A stretch of 64,000 nt of DNA, taken from Craterostigma plantagineum. Taxonomy: Eukaryota > Streptophyta > Magnoliopsida > Lamiales > Linderniaceae. The notes beneath the pieces are model-generated. The model saw only the letters and a program-made list of their open reading frames with translations, searched no databases and was not told where the DNA came from. A program made the position numbers and the translations under genes. Positions within the stretch are counted from its first letter, which is position 1. Every line of letters starts with the position of its first letter. The stretch is from positions 1-64,000 of the forward strand of contig JAPQWV010001326.1 of assembly GCA_027422505.1 (NCBI GenBank), written 5' to 3'. Below, piece by piece: positions 48,601-59,714 of the stretch.

Positions 48601-51122
48601 TTTCACTCGTGAATTTTTATATTTACTTTTGCTTAGAGATATGCTCATGTCATTTCATTGATGTATCCAAATCCATGCAGGACTTAATGGCTCTGCTCAT
48701 TAACTAGAGAAATCTCCAGCATTCCATCTTCTGAGCTCCAAGAACGGACCAAGCATTGCAGACAGTGAATAGCAATCCACGGTAAAAACTTCTAACTTTA
48801 TTTGTCACATACAGGTGTTCAATCGGCAGCTTCTCCAAGAATTATCAATTTCTTTGTCACTTATGTAGATGGTTGTATTTTGGCAAATGCAATTTTATTC
48901 TTTATGTATGAGGACAAGCTCTTGAAATAAAGTGTCTGGTCTTGGGAGGAATTCATCCTTTAGCTTTCAAAGAAGTTGTCTGGGAGAAGCAACTGAATAA
49001 GTTGTTGGTATGTGTGTTTGGCCTGCTTAATTATTCTCTCGTGGAAACTTTGATGTAACTCTTACACATTTTTTGCCCATTTTGCTCTTGTTCTTGTTCT
49101 TGCAAGCAATTAATTCATTTTTTGAAGTGTAATTTCTTTCGAGTTTTTTCGTTGTTTGCATGTAATGTGAGCTCTTGTGGTTATGATTTTCTGATCCAAG
49201 GCCACGCTTGCTTATGTCTTTTATTTCTGTGTTTGTCTATGGAGCTCTAGATTTGAAGAGAGGGTATGTTTATCTGTATGCGTTCCCACCAACGAATGGA
49301 GTGTCTGAAATGTATTTTTCTAATAAAATGAAACACTATTGTACATATCTTATTTTCAGAAAAAGAGGACTCCTCACCTATTATATCACAACATTTTCTC
49401 CCTTAGTTGTGAATTCGAAACAGTGTTGTTAAATTCCCGCCATGGCGGTATGGCGTGGCGGTTTTTTGGCTGTCCGCTATCCGCCATCCGCCATAATCCC
49501 GCCACGCCATGGATATATGGCGGGATTTTGGCTTTCCGCCATGTCCCGCCATACGCCATTGATAACACTGATTCGAAATGAGACCTTGGCAGATAGGTTA
49601 ACAGTGTTCTTTGGGAAGGAATGATGCTGAATATGTATTATTATATATTGTTTTCCAGGAAAGCGAAGGAGTTACAACTTTTAATGCAGTTGAGTAAACA
49701 AACCTCTTATGCTTTGGAGAGCTTCAGTTTTTTCATGAAAGAGTTTGGAGACTTTGGCCAGGTAAGTTAGATGTCGATTGAACTTTTTTTGCTTCGTTAT
49801 TGATGAATGATTGTCTATTAGGTTGCTTTCCATGTGACCCATTGACTGACTTGATGTGCTAGTTAGGAAGCGGATGATGAGCTAATAATCATGAGTGAAT
49901 TATTAACCTTTTTTAATTATTTTTTTTAAAAACATTAATTTATTTGGGTCTGCCTTGCATGCATAAGGTTGTTTGGTTGGTTCTATCTATCGGAAGGTGA
50001 AGGAAGTGGAAGAGGGAGATGACAAGCCGAAGTATCAAACGAATCAAGAACACAGTTGGAAGTGGAAAAAGAGCTCCAGGAGAACTCTTCACAAGCTTGA
50101 GCAACCAAGGTCTATCTATCTATATCTATTTTTGTTCATATATTTAAATTACATTGTTGGGTAATGTGGTGCGCAAATTGAGCATGCTCCTTTTTTTTCC
50201 CTACGTTTCGCAGTGAGGGTGGATGCACTAAAAATGAAAAAGAACAAAATTGAGCATGCTCTTTTTTTTCTTCCCTATAATTCTTCTAACATAAGATTTT
50301 CATGGCCACCTACACTCTCCATCTACTTACTTGCCCAGCTCCGTCTCACACAACCTCTTTATCCGCCGAAGGTTCCACCGAGTCAAGAACAACTTGGACG
50401 TGGAAAAAGAGCTAGAGGAGAAATCTAACGAGTTTGAGCAACCAAGGTAATTCTATTTATCTCTATATATATATTGATTATATATTTATAGTTATATTGA
50501 TTCATAATTGGGATAATGGTGGCGCTCTAATTGAGCATGCTCCTATTTTCCCCTACAATTCCCAGTCACCGATTAGGATAGTATGAAGATTATGAGAAGG
50601 ATGATCAGCTTTTATTATAATGAAGCTGTCAGAGTGTGTGTGTGTGTGTGTGTGATTCTGCAGAAGTGGCCATTAGGAGGTCAGCTTTTAGTGAAGAATT
50701 TGGCGGCTTTGACAAAGGTAGGTTAACTGTCAAGTTTATGTGTGTGTGTGTGTGTGTGTTTTATTTCTTTATTGATGAATGATTGGCATAGTAAATAAAT
50801 AATATGTATATGGAGGAGGATTAGGTTGCTTTTTGAGGTATGTGATCCTCTTTGACTGACTTGATGCGCTTGCTAGCTAGTAATAATATCTGCACATTTT
50901 ACAAGATTATACCTTATTTCTGGTGGGACAAAATCTTCACCACATGAGCTAAATATGTACTTGTTATTTTTCTTTTTTTTTTTCGAAAAAAAGATTAAAA
51001 TTTATTTGGGGTGTGCCTTGGCCTGGACAACAAGGTTGTTTGGTTGGAGGATGGAGAGGCACCACCGCGCGCACTAACTTTGCCTCTTGAAGAAGACATT
51101 GGATAAAAGTATGCAATGCTAT
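45620..51122. repeat. Segmental duplication copy C (decayed gene cluster)
   Basis: Shares blocks with A and B in the same order (for example the TTTTACTCGTTTTCACTGTG block at 45787, the GTGACGACTT block at 46551, the VDAHSS-FKEAVQE block at 47940 and the GAGCATGCTC blocks at 50180, 50253 and 50534), and with D at 47580-48480. Coiled-coil-like exon copies (VEKELQE-, VEKELEEKS-) occur at 50020-50110 and 50360-50445, each followed by a plausible donor. GT microsatellites lie at 50632-50653 and 50740-50759. No intact frame. Confidence 0.7.
49421..49570. mobile_element. hAT MITE, 150 bp
   Basis: A perfect 8-bp target duplication, ATTCGAAA, flanks it (49413-49420 and 49571-49578). The ends are CAGTGTTGTTAA and, reversed, CAGTGTTATCAA. 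The interior is made of CCGCCAT and ATGGCGG words in both orientations, so it can fold into one long hairpin. No coding capacity. Confidence 0.9.
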
Positions 51123-51604
51123 GTTGTGTTGTGTTTCCATGAAATTACATACAAGTCTTTAATTTATTTTACTCTTCTATTTCAGCGCATGTATGCGCGC
51201 GAGTGGGCCTTTTTAGACAAACAGCGCATTGTAAGTGGGGAAAGTCATCTAAGGAATAATGGATTTTGGACAGCCTATGCTATGCCGTTGCCAACAGTAT
51301 ATATATATATACATATATGTATATGTGTATGTATGTATCCACTGCGCCCATTTTTTTCGTTATTAAAGAAAAGATATATATGTGCATAGAATAGAGACCA
51401 CCTCAACAAGCCTTTTAACATATATGATGGCGTTGATTTTCATGTCGTTGTTCTGCCCGCCTGTCTACGCTGACGACACTATGCCCAGCTCTGTCTCACT
51501 CTCTCAATGAAGAAAAGCCGAAGGAATAAAACCTTATAAACTTCTCGCTGTGTGTCTGAAAATTAAATAAATATTATGAATTGGAAAAAATTTGCGCAAC
51601 TTTG

Positions 51605-51637
<33 letters not shown>

Positions 51638-52721
51638 TCAAAACACTACTAATAAAGAAAATGGCAAATAACCTTGCGTTGATATTCTCTACTTATTCTT
51701 TCTTTTCTGCGCAATAAGTGTGTGAACCAAGCCATGATAAGAATCACCTTGCGTTGTTGAATGATATTTGCAGGTATTGTATTGAGGAGAGTTTACTAAT
51801 TAACATATTTTTACATAATTCATTGTGTATTTCATCTTACTTTGTTTAGTAGTACATCTATTTCTGCAAAAAAAGGAAAACAGCTCGTTCACCAACAAGG
51901 AAAGGAAAACTCTCAACAAGCGAATCAATCCCTCAGCAGCGCAGCCATGCTAAAACAAATATTATTAACATAAGAAAGTCCAAATTTATCTCTTTCTATT
52001 TTATATTATATTTATCATCCTCACTCACCTCATCAAGTGCCTCGACGGCACAAAGGGCATGAACTATGGATCGAAAGCCAACGAAAAATACATTCAAAGT
52101 GGAAAGAGTGGCCACAAGCCAGAACTAACTTCTTGTAATAAGCTGATCTTTCTTCTGATCCAATGCATATCGAGCAACAGTTATCTTCTTCATGGTTGTA
52201 AATAACTACAGACTCGTGAGGAATCTCAACATCCTCATAAACTATTACAGTATCAGTGATTGTCTCCCTCTCCATGCTTCTTGGAGGAGGACTTTCTTCT
52301 TCTTCTACTTCGGGCATGGTCAACGCCATGTCGAGGTCAAACATGTCTTGGTCCACACTACTAACAATAGTCAGCTAATTATTATTATTATTATTGGGGG
52401 ATAACAACATGGTTTCCGATGGATTTTATTGTGCTCTCTTTGATTATAAGGAAGGAAGCTAAGAAAATATCAGTTTGGGAGTTGAACTGATGATCTTGAA
52501 TCTATGTGTATACATATATATATATATGTATGTAAATCTGTGTGTGTATGAGTCTGCGCTGGTTTTCATCTATTACAAGTGGGAGAGGAGAAGTTGACTT
52601 CTATCTTTTTCTGCTCGTCAGTAACGTAGTGTCGGCTGAAAAACATATTGTTACTGATGGTTTTCATCTATTCCAACAGTTGGAAGTATGAATTATTTAA
52701 TACTTGGCCGCCTCGCCTGTT
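51123..52721. repeat. Left copy of the 1,599-bp direct repeat around the LINE
   Basis: From GTTGTGTTGTGTTTCC to CGCCTGTT it matches 57991-59589. By eye the only differences are a T-run (7 against 6), a G-run (5 against 4) and one TA unit. It contains the RING-H2 gene, a (CT)n run near 51605-51632 and an exon-like stretch (acceptor TTTCAG at 51185, RMYAREWAFLDKQRI, donor GTAAGT at 51231). The right edge is exactly the LINE poly(A) end. Confidence 0.95.
52033..52344 (-). CDS. Small RING-H2 finger protein, left copy
   Basis: The ATG at 52344 is the first in frame after an upstream stop and gives 103 residues. The N-terminal half is acidic (EVEEEES) and lacks any membrane segment. A RING-H2 domain follows: C57, C60, C77, H79, H82, C85, C96, C99, with CSIC, CGHSFHFEC and CPLC. 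RING-H2 proteins bind E2 enzymes and act as ubiquitin ligases; a tryptophan after the sixth ligand (IFRW) is typical of E2-binding RINGs. The substrate is unknown. The peptide ends four residues after the last zinc ligand (RRGT), so a downstream exon is possible: the codons before the stop lie in a CTCACCTCATC context with a donor-like site on minus. The right-hand copy encodes the same protein. Confidence 0.7.
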   Translation of the reverse strand: MFDLDMALTMPEVEEEESPPPRSMERETITDTVIVYEDVEIPHESVVIYNHEEDNCCSICIGSEERSAYYKKLVLACGHSFHFECIFRWLSIHSSCPLCRRGT

Positions 52722-53030
52722 TTTTTTTTTTCCCGGAAACGATAGCTTTTTTTTCATTAATGTCAAAAAGAATTTACAAGGCTCAATAGCCGAAGAACCT
52801 TCTGCTCACATACAACACAGATAGGCAAAGACTCACATGGAGTATAGAACTCGAAACAAATGAAAACTAAAAAACCTGAAAACAACGGCAAAGCAAGCTA
52901 AAAGGACCGATTCTGATTTTTAAACTCCCTTCACAATCTGACAAAAAGCAAATGAGGTAGACCTTGCATTGGTTTTTCACACCCTACAACCAGCCTCCGA
53001 CAAAAAGCAACCGATAAGAACAGCGTCAAA

Positions 53031-56000
53031 TTAGTGGTATTCTAGAAATTCAGCCCACTCAAATCCCGCCAACTCAGTGATTGTCCGTTCATCTCTCCAT
53101 TCACCTTTAAAAATCCAAAGATTACGGGTCTTCCATAACATCCAAAGAATATAAACCGATAGTTGGACTCGATGTTGGTAGATTCCCTTTTTAGGTCCTG
53201 AGCACACAAGTCCCCACCAATCTTTAAAACTTCCCAAGCCAGACCCCAAACAGTTCCAGGAGACGGGTGCCATCTTCCAAGTGGTGCAGGCTCTTGAACA
53301 ATGAAAAAACAGATGCTCCATTGACTCCTCATTATCCCCACACACCGAGCAAATAGTATCAACATGTATCCCTCGCTTTTTCAGATTAAGCTTGGTTGGA
53401 AGGACGTCATGAACACACCTCCACAGAAAGTGTTTCAGCTTATTTTTAATTTTCAGCTTCCACACATTCAGCCAGAGCTGTTTCATCTTGTCCCCCCTGT
53501 CACTACCTTCGCATTCCTCACTTTGATGCGCAACCACAGATGTAATAAGTTTATAAGCTGAACGGACTGAAAACTGACCTCGTGTATCACTTGTCCAAAA
53601 AAGCTTTAGCCCAATTTTTTGTGTGGGAGATAAAGTTGCAGATAATTTTTTAGTAGATCCATCTTCAGCTTTATAGACAGCCCCTGAGAGAAGAACGTAT
53701 CTCGCTTGAAGCCAACACTTCCACAGCCACGAAGATGAAGCTGGTGCGGAGACCTCGAAAAGATCTGTCTTGGGAAAGTACTTGGCTTTGAGAAGTTTTG
53801 CAACTGGCAGATTGGGGTTAGTGATGATCCTCCATAATTGTTTGGCAAGTAACGCATCGTTAAACCGTTGGACCTCCTGGAAGCCAAGCCCACCCGATTC
53901 CTTAGTCTTTGAGAGTTTATTCCAAGCCTTCCAATGGAGTTTTTGTCCGCCATGTTCATTTCTACCCCACCAAAATTCTGCAGCAAACTTTGAGATCTCT
54001 TTGCAGAGGTGAGAAGGGAGTCTAAGACACGACATAACATAAACTGGAAGGGAATTGATTACGGCTTTGATAAGAACTTCTTTTCCGGCGTAACTCAAGA
54101 ATTGAGCTTTCCAATTGGTTACCTTAGTCTTCACAGCATCAACGACATATTGGAAGGTCTCCCTCTTTGATTTCCCGATAAAAAGTGGGAGTCCAAGGTA
54201 TCTCGCTTTATGCTCTTCCTTAATTCCCCCAAAGATACTCAAAATGGCAGATTTTACCTCAGGGGTCGTATTCTTGCTAAAAAGAATAGAGGATTTTGTC
54301 AAGTTCACTGCTTGTCCCGATACCAGACTGAACAAATCAAGAATCCCCTTAAGCACCCTTGCTTGTTCGATGCTCGCTTCTCCAAACAACAGGGAATCGT
54401 CTGCGAAAAAAAGGTGAGTAACAGCCGGTCCATCTTTACAAAGTCTGAGGCCTTTATACCTGCCATCACTAACAGCTTGAGAGATAAGATTAGATAGGGC
54501 TTCAGAAAGGATCAAAAAAAGAAACGGGGACAATGGGTCTCCTTGTCTGATGCCTCTAGTTGGGATGATGTAGCCGCTACTAATACCATCAATGTTGAAT
54601 GAGAACGAGGATGTACTAATGCAAACCCGAACCCACTCAATGAATTTTGGATCAAAACCCATCTTTTGCATGATCTGGATAAGAAACGACCACTCAACTC
54701 TATCATAAGCCTTAGTGAGGTCGATTTTCAGCGCCATAACCCCTTTTTTCCTTTTCCTCACAGAATTAATATAATGGATGCATTCGTGAGCCATGGTAAC
54801 ATTATCCAAGATATATCTCCCTTGAATAAAAGCTGCTTGACTAGGATGAATGATGTCAGCTAGACACAGTTTTAACCTTTCAGTAAGGATTTTGGAAATG
54901 ATTTTATATGCAACATTACAAAGGCTAATAGGTCTGAAATCTGATATGAAAGTAGGTTGCCTAATCTTGGGAATAAGGGTGATAAGCGTATGGTTCATGC
55001 ATTTTAGCAATTTGCCATGGCTTAAAAAATTGTTAACAGATTGGCATATTTCGGGGTAAACAATAGACCAGAAAGTTTGGTAAAAGAGGGGAGTCATACC
55101 ATCAGGTCCTGGGGCTTTGTTTGGGTTCATTGAAAAGAGGGCCTTCCTTATTTCTTCCACTGAAGCAGGGGCTGTGAGTTGTCGGTTCTTGGATTGAGAG
55201 ATGGAGTTTGGAATCCCTTTCAGAGCCTCATCCAGACTTGGAGGACGAGAGGATGTGAACAATTCTTTGTAGAAACCACAAACTTCATTCACCAGGCCAT
55301 CGAATGTGCTCAAACTACATCCATTTCTGTTTTTCAGATTCTTTAGAGTATTGGCTGCTCTTCTTTGGACTGTTGACGCATGGAAAAATTTAGTGTTCTT
55401 GTCCCCTTCTTGAAGCCAATGGACCCTAGATTTTTGTCTCCAATATGCTTCTTCTTCTTTGTAGGCCTTGTGAAGTTCAACTTTAAGTGATTTCCACATC
55501 TCCCAGTTTCTCTGTCCGCCTTCTTCTCTAAGTTCAACAAGCTGTTTGTTAATCTGCTCAATCTTCACTCTTGAATTTATTTTCTGCTTTCCGCTCCATT
55601 TCAGCAGTTCCACTCTGCACTTTTTAGTTTTCTGCACCAGCTGAAAGTGAGGATTGCCATCAAAGTAAACTGCCCACGCTTGTTTGACTACCTCATGGAC
55701 ATCTGACTTGTTAATCCACCTTCTGTCAAATACAAATCTCTTTTTAATCCACTGTTTATGATGTTCGAGTTTGAGCAGCAACATACTATGGTCAGATGAA
55801 TGCAATTCCACGTGATTTACAAGTGACTTTGGAAATCGCAGCATCCATTGAGGGGAGCAGAAAATCCTATCAATCCTTTCCTCAACAAAGCCCTCTCCTT
55901 CTCGATTATTGGCCCAAGTAAAACATCTTCCCACAAATCCCAACTCACTCATCTTCATCTCAGCAATGAAGTTGTTAAAGGGTCATAGGCTTGCTTCACA

Positions 56001-56513
56001 TTTGGCTATACCACCCTTTTTCTCATACGGGGATCTAATTTCATTAAAATCACCACCCAGACACCACATATCCCCCCATCGTTTGCTTTCTTGAATTAAG
56101 TATTGAAATTCCTCCTTCCTCTCTTGCCCACTGTTGCTATTATGCACAAAAATAATCCATACCAGTTCTTGAGCATCTTGCAATTTGCAGCACACTTCCA
56201 CACAAAAACTGTTAGAGATTATCTTAATAATTGTGACATCTTGATTCCATCCAACTAGTAGACCCCCTTTAGTACCTATCGGATCCACGTAGTGCCATCT
56301 CTCTCCAAATTTAAGTTGCTTACAAACCATTCCAACGAAAGCCCTTTTCTTTTTAGTCTCACTGAGGAATATCAATGAGGGAAGGTGGAGCCGTAATGAC
56401 TCCTTAACCTGTGAAATTGTAGAGGGCCCTCCCATACCTCTACAATTCCACATGATAATGCTCATTTGGCTAGGTGGGGCCAGACTATGCTGGTTGTCCC
56501 CACCTTTAACCAT
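53031..56513 (-). pseudogene. LINE ORF2: endonuclease and reverse transcriptase, one nonsense codon
   Basis: From 56513 the frame encodes an APE-type endonuclease (IIMWNCRGMGG, LSETK, GGLLVGW, GGDFNEIRSP) and meets TGA at 55985-55983. The same frame continues at once (PFNNFIAEMKMSELGF) to the rest of the endonuclease, with the SSDHS motif, and 975 residues from 55958. Within these: RT at about 323-597 with KIDLTKAYDR (catalytic D at 413), RGIRQGDPLSPFLF and FFADD (518-521); then a zf-RVT zinc region at about 795-880 (FLWRCVHDVLPTK, CSVCG, EHLFFHC). No RNase H domain follows. The region after residue 755 is shorter than I expect for the family, possibly an internal deletion. It nicks target DNA and copies RNA. 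The TGA could be a CGA-to-TGA transition, which is inference. Confidence 0.92.
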
Positions 56514-57814
56514 TTCTCATCGCCCTTTGTTTCCCTCATCTTTTTGCTTTTGTTGTTACCCTCCATCTCCAGTTGGACATTCTCCTTACCTTCTCTATCT
56601 CTTTTTGCTCCTACACTGTTTCTTAGAGATGTTTGAGGTTGACAGTTCTCCATCAAATTGCCTAGAATCTGTCTCTTCTTTCCAGCTTTGTAGGTTCTGA
56701 CCCTTCTATATGATGTATTGGCTTCTAGCTCCTTGATGGGACTCCCTAGCAGCTTTAAGTGATTCAGTTTGATGGTATCATCTCCTTTCTCCCAACCTGA
56801 AGATGCCTCTGCTTTATTTAAGTAGTCATCTTCCATTTCATTGTCTTCAGATACTGGGTCATGTGGTAACTTCTTTTCTGCCTTCTCGTCGATATGCTCA
56901 GTCACCATAATGTTCACTGATCTTGGGTCCACATCACTTTTGTTGGTTGCAGCTTCCTTTTCTTGGACCTGTACTTCAGTTTCTGGAACAACGTCTTCAG
57001 TAACATCATCTGTTTCCTTAGTCTTCCTTCCCTCTACGTGTGACATGCCCTGTCTAGATGTAGGTTCGTATTTCTTCCTTGGAGCATCAGCTTTGATCCA
57101 TTCTCCAAATTGTCCCAGATTAAGCGAGCCTTCTCTGGCAGCTTTAGCTCTATCCCCACACATTTTATCTGAATGTCCCACTTTGCCACAATAGAAACAC
57201 ACCAAGGCTAGCTGCTCGTATTTGAAGCTTACCCATTGAGAGACACCGTTGAACTTGATGTGAGTGCCTCTAACAAGCGGCTTGTTTAGGTCCAGTTCCA
57301 CCTTTAGCTTAATATGACATCCCTGACTACCGCCCGTCTCACTGATGATCACATCGTAGCAGTTGTGAAATAACTTCCCAATCTTGAAAGCTGCCTCTCT
57401 TGATTGCCATTGTCTGGGAACGCCCCATACTTGCACCCATAACTCAATATGATGGAAATCATCACCTCTTATTCCTACGTGTTCATTCCAGTCTTTGATG
57501 ATAATGTATTGTTGGTCAAAAGTCCACTGCCTACCTTCTAGAATTATTTTTTTGTCCTCCATTGACCAAAAAATAAACTGAAACAGATTAGCTCCCAGCT
57601 CAACCACACGGAATCCCTCCTTAATCGGCCAGATTTTCTGTAGGGTGTTTTTGAGTCCCAAAAAACTAGCACGTTTATCCCCAAAGACCTTGCCCAAGAT
57701 GCTTCGTTGACAATCTCCTCTACTTTGCTTGATATCCTCTTCCTCAAGAGTCACTCCTTCTTTCTCAACTTCAGATAGTGCGATATTGTTCATCAACTCC
57801 TCTATGTCCTCCAT
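56462..57814 (-). CDS. LINE ORF1 protein (DUF4283-like, CCHC zinc knuckle)
   Basis: An uninterrupted 450-residue frame from an ATG. Residues about 35-180 form the DUF4283-type region common in plant LINE ORF1 (GFRVVELGANLFQFIFWS, ILEGRQWTFD, WVQVWGVP). A CCHC zinc knuckle follows at C206, C209, H214, C219 (CFYCGKVGHSDKMC). The C-terminal half is charged and probably disordered. ORF1 proteins bind element RNA and form the ribonucleoprotein used in insertion. Intact as far as I can see. Confidence 0.92.
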   Translation of the reverse strand: MEDIEELMNNIALSEVEKEGVTLEEEDIKQSRGDCQRSILGKVFGDKRASFLGLKNTLQKIWPIKEGFRVVELGANLFQFIFWSMEDKKIILEGRQWTFDQQYIIIKDWNEHVGIRGDDFHHIELWVQVWGVPRQWQSREAAFKIGKLFHNCYDVIISETGGSQGCHIKLKVELDLNKPLVRGTHIKFNGVSQWVSFKYEQLALVCFYCGKVGHSDKMCGDRAKAAREGSLNLGQFGEWIKADAPRKKYEPTSRQGMSHVEGRKTKETDDVTEDVVPETEVQVQEKEAATNKSDVDPRSVNIMVTEHIDEKAEKKLPHDPVSEDNEMEDDYLNKAEASSGWEKGDDTIKLNHLKLLGSPIKELEANTSYRRVRTYKAGKKRQILGNLMENCQPQTSLRNSVGAKRDREGKENVQLEMEGNNKSKKMRETKGDEKWLKVGTTSIVWPHLAK

Positions 57815-57990
57815 TCTGTCCGCTTATAGATGTCCTTCCACTCTCACTCCTTTTCCCTCAAAACTCCTCAGCTCCTGCACAAGGAAAAAACAAGTAAAGT
57901 TACAGCCAGACGGTGTTACATTCTATGAGTGGTTGGTACTTGGGGTTGGCGGTATTTTGGGTGTTATGGTAATACTGTGTATCGCTGAAA

Positions 57991-58471
57991 GTTGTGTTGT
58001 GTTTCCATGAAATTACATACAAGTCTTTAATTTATTTTACTCTTCTATTTCAGCGCATGTATGCGCGCGAGTGGGCCTTTTTAGACAAACAGCGCATTGT
58101 AAGTGGGGAAAGTCATCTAAGGAATAATGGATTTTGGACAGCCTATGCTATGCCGTTGCCAACAGTATATATATATATACATATATGTATATGTGTATGT
58201 ATGTATCCACTGCGCCCATTTTTTCGTTATTAAAGAAAAGATATATATGTGCATAGAATAGAGACCACCTCAACAAGCCTTTTAACATATATGATGGCGT
58301 TGATTTTCATGTCGTTGTTCTGCCCGCCTGTCTACGCTGACGACACTATGCCCAGCTCTGTCTCACTCTCTCAATGAAGAAAAGCCGAAGGAATAAAACC
58401 TTATAAACTTCTCGCTGTGTGTCTGAAAATTAAATAAATATTATGAATTGGAAAAAATTTGCGCAACTTTG

Positions 58472-58504
<33 letters not shown>

Positions 58505-59589
58505 TCAAAACACTACTAATAAAGAAAATGGCAAATAACCTTGCGTTGATATTCTCTACTTATTCTTTCTTTTCTGCGCAATAAGTGTGTGAACCAAGCC
58601 ATGATAAGAATCACCTTGCGTTGTTGAATGATATTTGCAGGTATTGTATTGAGGAGAGTTTACTAATTAACATATTTTTACATAATTCATTGTGTATTTC
58701 ATCTTACTTTGTTTAGTAGTACATCTATTTCTGCAAAAAAAGGAAAACAGCTCGTTCACCAACAAGGAAAGGAAAACTCTCAACAAGCGAATCAATCCCT
58801 CAGCAGCGCAGCCATGCTAAAACAAATATTATTAACATAAGAAAGTCCAAATTTATCTCTTTCTATTTTATATTATATTTATCATCCTCACTCACCTCAT
58901 CAAGTGCCTCGACGGCACAAAGGGCATGAACTATGGATCGAAAGCCAACGAAAAATACATTCAAAGTGGAAAGAGTGGCCACAAGCCAGAACTAACTTCT
59001 TGTAATAAGCTGATCTTTCTTCTGATCCAATGCATATCGAGCAACAGTTATCTTCTTCATGGTTGTAAATAACTACAGACTCGTGAGGAATCTCAACATC
59101 CTCATAAACTATTACAGTATCAGTGATTGTCTCCCTCTCCATGCTTCTTGGAGGAGGACTTTCTTCTTCTTCTACTTCGGGCATGGTCAACGCCATGTCG
59201 AGGTCAAACATGTCTTGGTCCACACTACTAACAATAGTCAGCTAATTATTATTATTATTATTGGGGATAACAACATGGTTTCCGATGGATTTTATTGTGC
59301 TCTCTTTGATTATAAGGAAGGAAGCTAAGAAAATATCAGTTTGGGAGTTGAACTGATGATCTTGAATCTATGTGTATACATATATATATATATATGTATG
59401 TAAATCTGTGTGTGTATGAGTCTGCGCTGGTTTTCATCTATTACAAGTGGGAGAGGAGAAGTTGACTTCTATCTTTTTCTGCTCGTCAGTAACGTAGTGT
59501 CGGCTGAAAAACATATTGTTACTGATGGTTTTCATCTATTCCAACAGTTGGAAGTATGAATTATTTAATACTTGGCCGCCTCGCCTGTT
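57991..59589. repeat. Right copy of the 1,599-bp direct repeat around the LINE
   Basis: Second copy of 51123-52721. Its left edge is the LINE 5' end. To its right the DNA continues GGTGTTGG without a T-run, which is the original downstream flank. Confidence 0.95.
58900..59211 (-). CDS. Small RING-H2 finger protein, right copy
   Basis: The same 103-residue protein as 52033-52344, with an identical translation and the same start choice. It keeps all eight zinc ligands. This copy keeps the native upstream flank (59212 onward, including DNA beyond the repeat end), whereas the left copy has only about 377 bp upstream before the LINE tail. If the promoter is longer than that, the right copy is the one more likely to be expressed normally. 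Confidence 0.7.
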   Translation of the reverse strand: MFDLDMALTMPEVEEEESPPPRSMERETITDTVIVYEDVEIPHESVVIYNHEEDNCCSICIGSEERSAYYKKLVLACGHSFHFECIFRWLSIHSSCPLCRRGT

Positions 59590-59714
59590 GGTGTTGGAAT
59601 TGTCTGTCTCTAACTTCAAAACCATCAACTAACTTGTAATCATTAATTTCTTTTTTCTTTTTACTACGTTAGTATTCAAAAAGTGAAAAGAAATTAAAAA
59701 GTAGTGATAAATAC

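Larger units (their letters stand above)
52722..57990 (-). mobile_element. L1-clade plant LINE (non-LTR retrotransposon)
   Basis: The element reads right to left: a leader of about 176 nt, ORF1, ORF2, a 3' UTR of about 300 nt, then a short poly(A) seen as T-run 52722-52731 next to CCCGGAAACG. Being flanked by the 1,599-bp repeat gives exact ends. ORF1 and ORF2 overlap by 52 nt in different frames. It has no LTRs. It looks full length and recent, with one nonsense codon in ORF2. Confidence 0.95.

Noticed and set aside
51087..51389. Open frame with RMYAREWAFLDKQRI as a complete gene
   Set aside because: The piece is framed by splice-like sites and the rest of the frame is microsatellite coding; at most one decayed exon.
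52345..52356. RING protein start four codons upstream (GTG)
   Set aside because: Plant nuclear genes start with ATG; the first in-frame ATG after the upstream stop is at 52344 (and 59211 in the other copy).
51123..59589. Simple tandem duplication with a later LINE insertion
   Set aside because: A later insertion would have to hit the junction exactly and leave no short duplication of its own; a single event is simpler, though assembly error is not excluded.
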